Assembly (NCBI RefSeq): GCF_001729965.1
Contig: NZ_JRWK01000005.1
Location: 90,077-154,076 of the forward strand
Direction: 5' to 3'
Source: Methanosphaera sp. WGK6
GTDB lineage: Archaea; Methanobacteriota; Methanobacteria; Methanobacteriales; Methanobacteriaceae
DNA: 64,000 bases
The position numbers were made by a program, and so were the translations under genes. The stretch's first letter is position 1; each line of letters begins with the position of its first letter. Below, one piece after another: positions 1-10,183 of the stretch. The notes beneath the pieces were generated by a model that had not been told where the DNA came from, searched no databases, and was given only the letters and a program-made list of their open reading frames with translations.

Positions 1-492
1 AATAGAACTTACATTTTCTACTAATTCCCCATCAGAATATACTGGACCTACTGCATTAATTAATGCATCAATTGCAGTTGGAGTTACTATTACAACAAAA
101 TCAGTTGTCATACCAGTATGATATTCAACTATTTCTTGTGCTATTTTTGTACCATTTTCTAAATCATCACTCCATAAGGAATCATGTAAATACCATAAAT
201 TTAATCCTTCAGCTTGCATATCAGCAGTAGGTGTTAAAGTTGGATGTGCTAAACCTCCAGGATATACTGGAGTTATATTTCCAACATTACCATCAGTTAC
301 TGTGACAACAAATGCCATATCCACTGCACCTACACCAGGACGGTTTTCAGAAGGATCAGTACATAATACTAATATATGATGTTCTCCTGAAAATGATGTT
401 TCTGCTTGATGATAATTTACTAAGAGATAAACTCCTACCACTACAATAAGAGCAATGATTGCAATTAAAACTATTTTTTTCTTAGATACCAT
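1..492 (-). CDS. DUF4012/LCP-like membrane-anchored protein (partial)
   Basis: The reading frame opens with ATG at 492 and runs off the left edge, giving 164 codons without a stop. Residues 4-24 are one hydrophobic signal-anchor helix after a KKK cluster, so the rest probably faces outward. The following segment has ILVLCTDPSENRP and then a VDMAFVVTVTDGNVGNI stretch, resembling the start of DUF4012 proteins and more weakly LytR-CpsA-Psr domains, which attach glycans to the envelope. It is divergent from the glycosyltransferase at 631, which fits an envelope role. Family membership is my recognition from the sequence pattern; the function is unknown. Confidence 0.6.
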   Translation of the reverse strand, partial: MVSKKKIVLIAIIALIVVVGVYLLVNYHQAETSFSGEHHILVLCTDPSENRPGVGAVDMAFVVTVTDGNVGNITPVYPGGLAHPTLTPTADMQAEGLNLWYLHDSLWSDDLENGTKIAQEIVEYHTGMTTDFVVIVTPTAIDALINAVGPVYSDGELVENVSSI

Positions 493-630
493 TATAATCA
501 TCTATAAATTTTTTTTATTATGTATAACTTTTTGATTAAAGTATTTAATAATTATTATTGAAAAATTATAATATTTTATACAATGAATTAAAGAATATAT
601 ATTAAATTATATTTATGGGAGCGCATAGCA

Positions 631-3498
631 TTGAAAATACCTCAATTTATCAGAGATACTAATGAATTCAAAAAATTAAGGAAGCTTAAACATGAAATGT
701 CTGATTCAAAAAATATACTGAAAGATAAAATTAATTCAAGAATTGAAGAACGACGCAGACCCAAACGTATATTAACAAAAGAACAAATGGAACAAATTAA
801 TTCAGCTATTTTAGAAGAAAATAATAAGGAAGTGATTCCAGAGTTTAATGAAACTGCTCCTCTTGTTTCTATAATCGTTGTAAACCATAATGGTAAACAC
901 CATTTATCTCGCCTTCTTAATTCATTTAAGAGTATCAGTGATTATTATCCAAATTATGAATTAATACTCATAGACAATGCTTCTAGTGATGATTCACTTG
1001 ACATATTGAATAAATTTCCAGAAATACCTGTGCAAGTTATTCAAAATAAGAATAACGAATCATTTTCATATGCAAATAATCAAGGATGTGAAATAGCATC
1101 TGGAGAATACTTATTATTTCTAAATAACGATATACAACCATTAAATGGTTTTCTTAACCATATGATGCACACTATACTAACTAAAGATAATGTGGGTGCT
1201 GTTGGTGCTCATCTATTCTACCCCGATTGTTCTATTTCAAAAATTAACAAGGAAAAATCATATACAACACAACATGCAGGAATAATATTTAAGGAATCTG
1301 ATGGATTTATAAAACCATTTAACAAAGATAATGGTGAAGAATTTATATCACAAAAAAATAAAGAAACTATTCCTATAATAGCAGTTACTGCTGCAACATT
1401 ACTTATTAAAAAAAGTACATTCATAGATGTAGATAAATTTGATGAAAAATATATGTACGGCTATGAAGACGTTGATTTATGTTTAAAACTTCATAAAAAA
1501 GGATACACTAATTATTTTAATCCAAACGCTATACTATACCATTATGAATTTGGTACTCAGGAAACAAATAATAATGAAGATGTTAAAAATCGTCGATTAA
1601 ATAATAAAGAAATTTTCATAAAAAAATGGAACACTTGGCTAAGACATGAATTATTAATGGATAAACTTAAAAGTAAACATATTTTCACAGACAAATCATT
1701 AACAGTAGCATTTGTAGTTACACAGAGTGATGAAAACACTACTGCTGGAGATTATTTTACTGCTTTAACTCTTGCTAATAAATTAGAAGAATTTGGATGG
1801 AATATTAAGTATCTTGCACAACGTCCATCTAAAAGTCAAAAGAACTGGTACTATGTTGATGAAGATATAGATGTAATTATATCATTACTTGACAGATATG
1901 ATTTAAGAAAAATAAAATCAGATAATGGATTATTAATTAAGATAGCATGGCCTAGAAATTGGTTTAAACGCTGGACAGATGCCCCCTTTTTCAAGAAATA
2001 TGATATTATCTTAGCAAGTAGTCAGAAAGCATGTGATTATATACAAGATAAAACTGGAAAGAAAACAATACTCTACCCATTAGCTACAGACCCTGAAATG
2101 TTTAATGAAACCATTCCACCAAAAGAAGAATATTCTTGTGATTATTGTTTTACTGGTAGTTATTGGGATGCAGAACGTGAAATAGTAAACTGTTTAAATC
2201 CAGAAAACATAGCCTATAAATTTAATATTTATGGAGCTAATTGGAACAAGATATCCCAACTAAAAAAATACCATAAAGGATTTATTAATTATGAAGAAAT
2301 ACCCTCAGTTTATGCTTCAACAAAAATAGTACTAGATGATGCTAATCATGTGACAAGAGAATTTGGATCTGTAAATAGTAGAGTATTTGATGCAACAGCA
2401 TCAGGTAAATTAGTTTTAACTAATGGTTCTATTGGAAATCAAGAGCTTCTTGATGGAAAAATACCAGAATATCATTCATCTGAAGAATTAAATGAATTAA
2501 TAACATATTATTTAACACATCCTGATGAAATGAAAAATAAAATTAGTGAACTAAACGAAATTATACTAAACAAACATACATATACTCAAAGAGCAAACAC
2601 ATTAAAACACGTGCTTGAAGAATATATTAATAGAAAAAAGATTGCTATAAAAATACCAGTTCCTTCCTGGAATGAAACTCATGCATGGGGTGATTTCTAT
2701 GTTGCAGAAGGTCTTGAAAAAGAATTTTTAAAACAGAATTATGAAGTTAAAATACAAATATTACCCGAATGGAATGATTCTGGTGATTCTATTGTTGATA
2801 TGGTACTTGTTTTGAGAGGATTATCAAAGTATGAACCCAAAACACAGCATTATAATATTATGTGGAATATATCCCACCCAGATATGATTGATACTGATGA
2901 ATATAATCAATATAATCATGTATTTATTGCATCAGATAAATGGAGCAATCATATTAGAAAACAAGTTAATGTTCCTGTAAGTTGTCTACTACAATGTACA
3001 GATCCAGATAGATTTTATCCAGAATATGACGAGCACTATAAACATCAACTATTATTTGTAGGTAATTCTAGAGAAATTTATAGAAAGATTTTAAAGGATT
3101 TACTACCCACAGAATATGATTTAGCAGTGTATGGTGCAAATTGGAATAATTTAATTGATACAAAGTACATCCATGGAGAACATATACCTAATAAAGAACT
3201 TCATAAAGCATATTCATCATGTGATATTTTATTAAATGATCACTGGGATGATATGAGAGAAAAGGGATTTATTTCAAATCGAATATTTGATGCGGTAGCA
3301 TGTGGTGCTTGTATAATCTCAGATGATATAGATATGGATAACTTATTTAATAATCAAGTGAAAACTTATAAAAATCCAAAAGAATTAGATAGATTAATTA
3401 AAGAAAATCTAGGTAAAAAACAGGTTTATGATAAAAATATAGTTCAAAAGCATAGTTATTCAAATAGAGTCGAAAGAATACTTGAAGTATGGAATTAA
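631..3498 (+). CDS. Three-module glycosyltransferase (GT2 + two GT-B-like modules)
   Basis: The protein has 955 residues. After a charged N-terminal stretch, residues 79-330 form a GT2 (GT-A) domain with VSIIVVNHNG, the acidic NND metal motif near 165-167 and GYEDVDLCLKL near 278-288. Two related C-terminal modules follow, about 356-660 and 670-955. Each carries a YGANWN motif and later an SR/NR-(I/V)FDA-x2-(S/C)G element, as in CgeB/Glyco_trans_1_2 proteins. The start is TTG at 631 with GGGAG ten bases upstream; no earlier in-frame ATG exists. It is probably cytoplasmic and assembles a surface glycan on a lipid carrier, together with the export genes behind it. Sugar and acceptor cannot be read from the sequence. 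Confidence 0.85.
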   Translation: MKIPQFIRDTNEFKKLRKLKHEMSDSKNILKDKINSRIEERRRPKRILTKEQMEQINSAILEENNKEVIPEFNETAPLVSIIVVNHNGKHHLSRLLNSFKSISDYYPNYELILIDNASSDDSLDILNKFPEIPVQVIQNKNNESFSYANNQGCEIASGEYLLFLNNDIQPLNGFLNHMMHTILTKDNVGAVGAHLFYPDCSISKINKEKSYTTQHAGIIFKESDGFIKPFNKDNGEEFISQKNKETIPIIAVTAATLLIKKSTFIDVDKFDEKYMYGYEDVDLCLKLHKKGYTNYFNPNAILYHYEFGTQETNNNEDVKNRRLNNKEIFIKKWNTWLRHELLMDKLKSKHIFTDKSLTVAFVVTQSDENTTAGDYFTALTLANKLEEFGWNIKYLAQRPSKSQKNWYYVDEDIDVIISLLDRYDLRKIKSDNGLLIKIAWPRNWFKRWTDAPFFKKYDIILASSQKACDYIQDKTGKKTILYPLATDPEMFNETIPPKEEYSCDYCFTGSYWDAEREIVNCLNPENIAYKFNIYGANWNKISQLKKYHKGFINYEEIPSVYASTKIVLDDANHVTREFGSVNSRVFDATASGKLVLTNGSIGNQELLDGKIPEYHSSEELNELITYYLTHPDEMKNKISELNEIILNKHTYTQRANTLKHVLEEYINRKKIAIKIPVPSWNETHAWGDFYVAEGLEKEFLKQNYEVKIQILPEWNDSGDSIVDMVLVLRGLSKYEPKTQHYNIMWNISHPDMIDTDEYNQYNHVFIASDKWSNHIRKQVNVPVSCLLQCTDPDRFYPEYDEHYKHQLLFVGNSREIYRKILKDLLPTEYDLAVYGANWNNLIDTKYIHGEHIPNKELHKAYSSCDILLNDHWDDMREKGFISNRIFDAVACGACIISDDIDMDNLFNNQVKTYKNPKELDRLIKENLGKKQVYDKNIVQKHSYSNRVERILEVWN

Positions 3499-3627
3499 TA
3501 TTCATAGAAATATATAAAATATTTAAAAAATAAAAGTATATTTAGATATATACCAATATTTTGTTATTTTTTTAGATTTATTTAATTAAATAATAATTAA
3601 CTTAATATGAAATTATGAGGCATTGAA

Positions 3628-4416
3628 ATGGAAAATAATCAAATGAAAGGTAAATTTTCAAACTTATATAGATTTAGATCATTATTAAGTGAATTGGTTA
3701 GACGAGATGTTAAAATTAAATATCGTAAATCTGTTTTAGGGATTTTATGGAGTTTTCTTGACCCTTTACTAATGATGATTGTATTAACAATTGTTTTTTC
3801 AACATTATTCCATCGCGTGCAGAACTATCCTGTATTTTATTTAACAGGTTTCTTGGCTTACCAATTCTTTAGAAGTGGTTCTAGTATGGCTATGAAGAGC
3901 ATGGTTAATAGTTCTTCTATTTGGAAAAATATATATGTTCCTAAATACATTTATGCATTATCTAGTGTATTATCCAACTTCATCACATTTTTATTATCAT
4001 TAGTAATTTTATTTGTTATAATGTTAGTATTACATGTGAAATTCACAGTATTCATAATATTTACCAGTTTACCAATACTTGCATTAATTTTAATGACTTT
4101 TGGTGCTGGACTTATCATGGGGACTTTAAATGTATTCTTCAGAGATATAGAACATTTATACTCAGTATTTATGATGCTTTTAATGTATGGTATGCCTTTA
4201 TTCTATCCAGAAGACATAGTTCCTGCTGCATTTAGATTTATACAAACATATAATCCATTATACCAAGTGATTGTATGTTTAAGAGATTGCTTCCTATATG
4301 GCCAATTATATCCTATGTATCCATTAATATACGCAATGGTTAGTGGAGTCATACTTGTAATAATTGGATTATTATTACTATACAGATACCAAGATAAGTT
4401 TATATTATACATTTAA
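3628..4416 (+). CDS. Polysaccharide export ABC permease (Wzm/TagG type)
   Basis: This 262-residue integral membrane protein shows the ABC-2 permease pattern: an amphipathic N-terminus with RRDVKIKYRKSVLGILWSF, then about six hydrophobic helices. A GMPLFYPEDIVP segment near residue 188 and YNPLYQVIVCLRD near 211 are typical of TagG/Wzm/RfbA exporters. The ATPase gene begins 22 bases after its stop, so the two form one transporter. It would move a lipid-linked polysaccharide made by the neighbouring glycosyltransferases to the outer face of the membrane. A GAGG Shine-Dalgarno lies before the ATG. Confidence 0.88.
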   Translation: MENNQMKGKFSNLYRFRSLLSELVRRDVKIKYRKSVLGILWSFLDPLLMMIVLTIVFSTLFHRVQNYPVFYLTGFLAYQFFRSGSSMAMKSMVNSSSIWKNIYVPKYIYALSSVLSNFITFLLSLVILFVIMLVLHVKFTVFIIFTSLPILALILMTFGAGLIMGTLNVFFRDIEHLYSVFMMLLMYGMPLFYPEDIVPAAFRFIQTYNPLYQVIVCLRDCFLYGQLYPMYPLIYAMVSGVILVIIGLLLLYRYQDKFILYI

Positions 4417-4438
4417 TAAGGGACAAAAAGGGATTAGA

Positions 4439-5191
4439 ATGAGTGATGATGTAGTAGTTGACGTTAAAAATGTCAGTATGGAATTTAATATGAGCCAGAT
4501 TAAAACTGATAATTTAAAGGAATATGTAATTAAAGCATTGAAACGAGAACTTCGTTTTAAATCTTTTTGGGCTTTACAAGATGTTTCAGTACAGGTTAAA
4601 AAGGGTGAAAGAGTAGGTTTTATTGGATTAAATGGTGCTGGAAAAAGTACACTTCTTAAAATAATATCTGGTGTTATGAAACCTACTAAAGGTTCAGTGA
4701 ATGTAAAAGGTCAAATGGCACCACTACTAGCCTTAGGTGCAGGTTTTGACCCAGATTACACAGGTACTGAAAATATTTATCTTAATGGATCACTTCTAGG
4801 ACATTCAAAAAGAGAAATGAATAAAAAATATGATGAAATTGTCGAATTTTCAGAAGTAGGTGAATTTATAGATGTTCCTGTGAAAAATTATTCTTCAGGT
4901 ATGAAATCTCGTCTAGCATTTTCAATAGCAACCTCAATAAACCCTGAAATACTCATATTAGATGAAGTATTATCTGTAGGAGATGCATCTTTCCAAAAAA
5001 AATGTAAAAAACGAATGAATGAAATGATGCAAGGAGATGTTTCATTATTATTTGTATCACATTCCATAAACCAAGTTCGAGACTTATGTGACAAGGCAAT
5101 ATGGTTAGATCATGGAAAAGTTGTTGCTCAAGGTGAAGTTAACAAGATATGTAATCAATACATGAAACATGTAAATAATATAACAAAATAA
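4439..5191 (+). CDS. Polysaccharide export ABC ATPase (Wzt/TagH type)
   Basis: The ATPase partner of the permease at 3628. I chose ATG 4439 (250 residues) because it follows a purine-rich AAAAAGGGA site; an in-frame ATG at 4364 lies inside the permease gene. Walker A is GLNGAGKST, the ABC signature is YSSGMKSRLAFS (SSGM instead of SGGQ, as usual in the TagH/Wzt branch), and Walker B is EILILDEVLSVGD. The C-terminus ends soon after the nucleotide-binding domain, so it lacks the extra glycan-binding domain found in some Wzt proteins. This suggests that chain-length control is not built into this ATPase. Confidence 0.9.
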   Translation: MSDDVVVDVKNVSMEFNMSQIKTDNLKEYVIKALKRELRFKSFWALQDVSVQVKKGERVGFIGLNGAGKSTLLKIISGVMKPTKGSVNVKGQMAPLLALGAGFDPDYTGTENIYLNGSLLGHSKREMNKKYDEIVEFSEVGEFIDVPVKNYSSGMKSRLAFSIATSINPEILILDEVLSVGDASFQKKCKKRMNEMMQGDVSLLFVSHSINQVRDLCDKAIWLDHGKVVAQGEVNKICNQYMKHVNNITK

Positions 5192-5219
5192 TTCCTTTCT
5201 TTTTTTTATAAAAAATTTT

Positions 5220-6191
5220 ATGTTGATTTTAATGATTAATAAATCCAATCCTCAAATTACAATTATAATCCCCCAATACAATAATAGAAAATTATTAAAT
5301 AACTTATTAAACTCATTAAATAAAATTAAAACACCCCATAATACCATAATTGTTGATAATGCATCAATAGATGATAGTGTTAAATTTATTAAAACTAATT
5401 TTCCAGATATAACATTAATAGAAAATAAAACAAATAAGGGTTTTGCATATGCAGTGAATCAAGGAATTAAAGCATCAAAAACGAAATATGTATTCTTATT
5501 AAATAATGATACCATTGTAACAGAAAAATGTCTTGATAATTTACTTAAAACAATTGAACATGATTCAAAAATATTTTCAGTATCATCCAAAATGATTCAG
5601 TATCATAACCCAGATTATATTGATGATGCAGGTGATGAATATAATATACTTGGTTGGAGTAAAAAGATAGGTTTTAATCATGAAATTAGTAAATATAGTG
5701 AGGATTGTGAAGTATTTAGTGCATGTGCTGGAGCAGCATTATATAAAAGAGACTTATTTGATAAAATAGGATTTTTTGATGATAACTTTGAAAGTTATGT
5801 TGAAGATATGGATTTAAGTTTTAGATCTCGTCTACATGGCTATAAATCATATTACTCCGCAGGCGCCCATGTTTATCATTATGGTAGTGCTACTAGTGGA
5901 TCAAAACATAATCCATTTAAGGTAAAACTTTCTGCAAGAAATAATATATATTTAATCTATAAAAATTGGTCTTTATGGATGAAGATTATTAACAGTCCAT
6001 TCATATTTATAGGTATTCTTATTAAATACATCTTTTTTAGTAAAAAGGGTTATGGTACATATTACCTAGATGGTATACATGAAGGAATTAAAACTAGAAA
6101 AAAACTATCTAGAACATCCGACATATCATTTTATAATTATTTGAAAATTGAATTTCTCATGATAAAAAATGTATTTAAATACCCCTTTTAA
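5220..6191 (+). CDS. GT2 family glycosyltransferase
   Basis: A 323-residue GT2 enzyme. Residues 12-60 hold the nucleotide-sugar fold (ITIIIPQYNNRKLLNNLLNS, then IIVDNASIDDS), LLNNDT is the DxD-like metal site, and YVEDMDLSFRSRLHGYK is the acceptor-side acidic motif. A hydrophobic segment follows near residue 260 (SPFIFIGILIKYIFF), suggesting membrane association. It resembles rhamnosyltransferase-like enzymes. There is no good Shine-Dalgarno before ATG 5220; ATG 5232 is an equally possible start. It sits between the export ATPase and another GT2 gene in the same direction, so it likely adds a sugar to the same glycan. Confidence 0.85.
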   Translation: MLILMINKSNPQITIIIPQYNNRKLLNNLLNSLNKIKTPHNTIIVDNASIDDSVKFIKTNFPDITLIENKTNKGFAYAVNQGIKASKTKYVFLLNNDTIVTEKCLDNLLKTIEHDSKIFSVSSKMIQYHNPDYIDDAGDEYNILGWSKKIGFNHEISKYSEDCEVFSACAGAALYKRDLFDKIGFFDDNFESYVEDMDLSFRSRLHGYKSYYSAGAHVYHYGSATSGSKHNPFKVKLSARNNIYLIYKNWSLWMKIINSPFIFIGILIKYIFFSKKGYGTYYLDGIHEGIKTRKKLSRTSDISFYNYLKIEFLMIKNVFKYPF

Positions 6192-6203
6192 TGGAGATAA
6201 ACT

Positions 6204-7061
6204 ATGGATCTTTCAATTATAATTGTAAATTACTGCACATATAATTTAACTAAAAATACATTGACTTCGTTATTAAATACTATTAAAAAAATAGATTATG
6301 AGATCATTGTTGTAGATAATGCTTCTATTGATAATAGTTTAGAAAAATTAATTAAAGATTTTGGAAATAACAATAGAATTCAATTTATTAGAAGTAAAAC
6401 TAATGGTGGATTTGCCTATGCAAATAATATAGGTTTTAATAATTCATGTGGTAATTATATTTTATTACTTAATAGTGATGTTGTAGTAAAAGATAAAACT
6501 ATTAATGCTTCTCTTAATTATATTATTCAACATGAAAATATAGGTGCTCTTGGTTGTAAAGTCTCATTACCTGATGGCAGTCTTGACAAGGCTTGTCGTA
6601 GATCTTTTCCAACATTCAAAGTATCATTTTATAGAATGACTGGTCTTTCAAAATTATTTCCAAATAGTAAACATTTCAACCAGTATAATTTATCATACCT
6701 TGATGATAATGGAATATATCCTGTTGATTGTATTGTTGGAGCATACATGTTAATTCCAAGAGACATATTTATAGAATGTGATGGATTAGATGAATCTTAT
6801 TTCATGTATGGAGAGGATATTGAATTATGTTATAATATTAAAGAATTAGGTTATGACGTAATTTATTATGGTGCTCATGAAATTATTCATTATAAAGGCG
6901 GTAGTGGTAAAAATAAAAAATTATTATATGCATTTCATAAATCTATGGCTATATTCTACGATAAACATTATAAAGAGACAGATAATTTTTTAATTAACAT
7001 AATAACCCATTTAAGTATATGGACATTATATTATCTTAAATTAATTATATCTTATCTTTAA
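6204..7061 (+). CDS. GT2 family glycosyltransferase
   Basis: A 285-residue GT2 enzyme starting at ATG 6204 behind a clear GGAG site, 12 bases after the previous stop. The order is MDLSIIIVNYCTYNLT, VVDNASIDNS, LLLNSDVVV (DxD-like), DCIVGAYMLIPRDIF and YGEDIELCYNIKELGYDV. This matches WbbL-like rhamnosyltransferases. It has a short hydrophobic C-terminus. It is translated in series with the 5220 gene and is probably part of the same glycan assembly line. Donor and acceptor sugars are unknown. Confidence 0.86.
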   Translation: MDLSIIIVNYCTYNLTKNTLTSLLNTIKKIDYEIIVVDNASIDNSLEKLIKDFGNNNRIQFIRSKTNGGFAYANNIGFNNSCGNYILLLNSDVVVKDKTINASLNYIIQHENIGALGCKVSLPDGSLDKACRRSFPTFKVSFYRMTGLSKLFPNSKHFNQYNLSYLDDNGIYPVDCIVGAYMLIPRDIFIECDGLDESYFMYGEDIELCYNIKELGYDVIYYGAHEIIHYKGGSGKNKKLLYAFHKSMAIFYDKHYKETDNFLINIITHLSIWTLYYLKLIISYL

Positions 7062-7142
7062 AAAAAAATTTATTACAATATACTTTAATAATTTTTAATA
7101 GATATGAAAAATATATATTATTATATTATTGAGGGAAAGACT

Positions 7143-8531
7143 ATGATAAGAGAAAATCAACAAGTATTCAACATATTAAATGTTATGTTAGATATATTCG
7201 TTTTATTAATATCAATATTATTCATAAATTCCCCTCTCTTCGAAAAACACGGTTTTAATTATCATTTTAATTTTGAAACCACTTTAGTTTTATTTATTTT
7301 ATTAATACCATCTTATCTATTCTTATATTATATGTTTAAGTTATACACTCCTCAAAGAACTAATAGAAGTATTTTTTCAGAATCATCCAAGATTGCACAA
7401 GCAAATTTCATTGAATACTTATTTTTATCAGTAATGTGTACATTAGACATACTTATAGTTCCCGTGAATTTTTTAATAATATTTTTAGTAGTAAATCTTA
7501 TTCTTGCAATTATTGAACGTGCAATACTTAGAGGAATATTACGTGTACTTAGAACAAGAGGATTTAATATAAAATATATTTTAATTGTAGGAGCTGGTGA
7601 AGTTGGTAGAAAACTGGTAGATACAATTCATGTTAACACATACCTTGGTTATAAAGTAGTTGGTTTCCTAGATGATAATGTTATTGGAACAGTGAATGAT
7701 ATTAAAGTAATGGGAACTGTTGATGATATTGAAAATATATTAAGTAAAGTTATGATTGACCGAGTTATTGTTAGTATTTCACCAAGGCATTATACGAGAT
7801 TAGAATATATTATGGAAAGTTGTGAAAAGATGGGTGTTAGGGCAGATATCGTTCCTGATTATTACAGGTATATTACATCCAATCCAAGTATTGAATTAAT
7901 TGATAATATACCCTTAATAAGTGTTAGATACTTACCTCTTGATATTTCATATAATAAGATTATCAAAAGAATTTTTGATATTTTATTTGTAATTATAGTT
8001 TCTATAATTATTTCACCATTATTACTTGTTACAGCAATACTTATAAAACTTACATCAACAGGTCCTGTAATCTATAAACAAGAACGTGTTGGAGAAAATG
8101 GGAAGATTTTTTTCATGTATAAGTTTAGAAGTATGTATTCCGAAAATGAATATATTGATGATGAAAACTGGACTCAGAAAAATGATCCTAGAATAACCAA
8201 AGTAGGTAAAATTATTAGAAAAACAAGTATTGATGAATTACCTCAATTTTATAATATATTAAAGGGTGAAATGAGTCTTATTGGACCTAGACCTGAGAGA
8301 CCTTTCTTTGTAAATAAATTTCGTGAAACAGTTCCTAAATATATGATAAAACATCATGTACAACCAGGAATGACAGGATGGGCACAAATTAATGGATATA
8401 GAGGAAATACATCTATTGTTAAAAGAATAGAACATGATATCTATTATGTTGAAAATTGGTCAATTAGCTTAGACATTAAAATATTTTTTAAAACTCTAAG
8501 AACATTATTAACTGATCCTAATGCATATTAA
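7143..8531 (+). CDS. Polyprenyl-phosphate sugar-1-phosphate transferase (WcaJ/RfbP-like)
   Basis: This membrane enzyme would start a glycan by moving a sugar-1-phosphate from its nucleotide to a polyprenyl phosphate. I place the start at ATG 7143 (462 residues), directly behind GAGGGA; an in-frame ATG at 7104 has no ribosome site. The N-terminus has four to five hydrophobic helices, then a Rossmann-like domain (ILIVGAGEVGRKLVDTI), then another helix and the catalytic domain: YKQERVGENGKIFFMYKFRS, DELPQFYNILKGEMSLIGPR and QPGMTGWAQINGYRGNT. These are the hallmarks of bacterial sugar transferases. It probably supplies the first sugar of the polymer handled by this locus. Confidence 0.9.
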   Translation: MIRENQQVFNILNVMLDIFVLLISILFINSPLFEKHGFNYHFNFETTLVLFILLIPSYLFLYYMFKLYTPQRTNRSIFSESSKIAQANFIEYLFLSVMCTLDILIVPVNFLIIFLVVNLILAIIERAILRGILRVLRTRGFNIKYILIVGAGEVGRKLVDTIHVNTYLGYKVVGFLDDNVIGTVNDIKVMGTVDDIENILSKVMIDRVIVSISPRHYTRLEYIMESCEKMGVRADIVPDYYRYITSNPSIELIDNIPLISVRYLPLDISYNKIIKRIFDILFVIIVSIIISPLLLVTAILIKLTSTGPVIYKQERVGENGKIFFMYKFRSMYSENEYIDDENWTQKNDPRITKVGKIIRKTSIDELPQFYNILKGEMSLIGPRPERPFFVNKFRETVPKYMIKHHVQPGMTGWAQINGYRGNTSIVKRIEHDIYYVENWSISLDIKIFFKTLRTLLTDPNAY

Positions 8532-8558
8532 TTAAATGAGAAAAATTAAAAAAAGAAG

Positions 8559-10148
8559 GTGAATAAACTGAATTTAAGATTAACTAGTAAAAATTTTTGG
8601 ATTTTACCAGCACTACTGGTTTTAATATTAGCACTAATAGTCACATTATCATCTAATTGGCCTTTAAGTTGGGATATTTATATTCATATAAATTATGCAA
8701 TAACATACTTACATCATGGATTAACTAGTGTAGATCCCTATCTTAATGCACCTCATGGAAAAGTCATTGGTTATTCACCATTGTTTCATATTTTATTAAT
8801 AATAGCTTCAATTATTACTCAAGGTAGTTTTATTAATGCAGCACGACTTTTACAGGTTATTGTACCCGTAATATGTGTACTTATTGTGATGTTTATTTCA
8901 TATAAATTATATGATGAAGTGGCAGGATTTACATCAGGATTGTTATTAATTTCAAGTTTTATATTTACTAGAATGATTTTGCCAATTCCTGAATCTATAG
9001 CTATCCTCTTTTTCATTGTGGGTATTTATTTCTTTTATTTATCTACTCTTGAAAATAAGTCTAAAGTATATTCATTGTTTTCAGCAATTATTGCTTTACT
9101 AATACTTTCAATACATTTTTCATCATTTATTTATTATGTGATATTATTAACTGCATTGATGGTTACTCAAACTGTTATTGATAGAAGAAGTAATATAATA
9201 ACAAGTTATATTATTGTATGTTTAGTAATTGGATTTATGGGAGTAGTTGCATTGTTTTTATTATTTTCAAGTAATTCTCATTATTTAACACAAATCTTAG
9301 ATGGTATTTTTTCAATAACATCTGATCCATTTTCACTATTCATAAATCAAAAAGCTATGGGTTTAGAACGATATATTAAGTGTATAGGAATACTTCCTTT
9401 AATATTTGGAGTTTTAGGTTTATTTTATTCATTTAAAAATAAGGAATTATTGTTTATATCTTGTTGGGCTTTGATTACATTTATTTTTAGTAATCTTCAT
9501 TGGTTTGGAATACCAGTTCATACATTTAGAATGTTAATATACTTCATTATGCCTACTGTTATTCTTGGAGGTTATGGTGTTTCTAAGTTTATCAAACAAG
9601 TATCATACAAAAATATTAAAATAGGTAAAATATTAATTATACTATTAATTATTATATCATTTGGATTTGGATATAGTGCAATAAATGATACGTCAACTAC
9701 AAATTCATCAACCAGTACTGAAATTTCAACATTTCAAATAGCTCCACCTACAGTAGATGAAACAGAAGTAATAACTTGGTTCAATACAGAAGATACACAA
9801 AACAAATCAATACTAATCAATAATCAATATTTTGGAACAATTATTTCAAGTGTAGATGAAATACCTCTACACTATGCATTTGATGTATATACTAATAAAT
9901 CACTAACTAAATCATCATACACTACACTAAAAAATGAAAGTATAGGTTATATAGTGTATGATAAAAGCTTAGTACTTCCTAATTCAACAGAAAATGATAA
10001 TTTAAATGTTAAATATGTAAATGGAAGTTACTATCCATCATATTACTTTACCAAAGAAATTAATGAGAATAACTTTGAAACAATAAAACTAAGTAGTACT
10101 GAGAAAGTATTTGAAAATGATAGATTTATAATTTGTAAAGTCAAATAA
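8559..10148 (+). CDS. GT-C-like polytopic membrane protein
   Basis: A 529-residue protein with roughly a dozen hydrophobic helices over residues 10-380 and a soluble tail of about 150 residues that probably faces outward. Between helices 1 and 2 lies WDIYIHINYAITYLHHG, an acidic/His luminal loop resembling GT-C enzymes (PMT and STT3 relatives) that use polyprenyl-linked sugars. I cannot assign a family firmly. The GTG at 8559 sits inside the AAGGTGA ribosome site, so the true start may be a little downstream, possibly CTG 8568. Its place between the sugar-phosphate transferase and the UDP-sugar dehydrogenase supports a role in surface glycan or glycoprotein assembly. Confidence 0.6.
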   Translation: MNKLNLRLTSKNFWILPALLVLILALIVTLSSNWPLSWDIYIHINYAITYLHHGLTSVDPYLNAPHGKVIGYSPLFHILLIIASIITQGSFINAARLLQVIVPVICVLIVMFISYKLYDEVAGFTSGLLLISSFIFTRMILPIPESIAILFFIVGIYFFYLSTLENKSKVYSLFSAIIALLILSIHFSSFIYYVILLTALMVTQTVIDRRSNIITSYIIVCLVIGFMGVVALFLLFSSNSHYLTQILDGIFSITSDPFSLFINQKAMGLERYIKCIGILPLIFGVLGLFYSFKNKELLFISCWALITFIFSNLHWFGIPVHTFRMLIYFIMPTVILGGYGVSKFIKQVSYKNIKIGKILIILLIIISFGFGYSAINDTSTTNSSTSTEISTFQIAPPTVDETEVITWFNTEDTQNKSILINNQYFGTIISSVDEIPLHYAFDVYTNKSLTKSSYTTLKNESIGYIVYDKSLVLPNSTENDNLNVKYVNGSYYPSYYFTKEINENNFETIKLSSTEKVFENDRFIICKVK

Positions 10149-10183
10149 TAAAACAATATAAAAAAAAATAGGAAAGAATTAAT

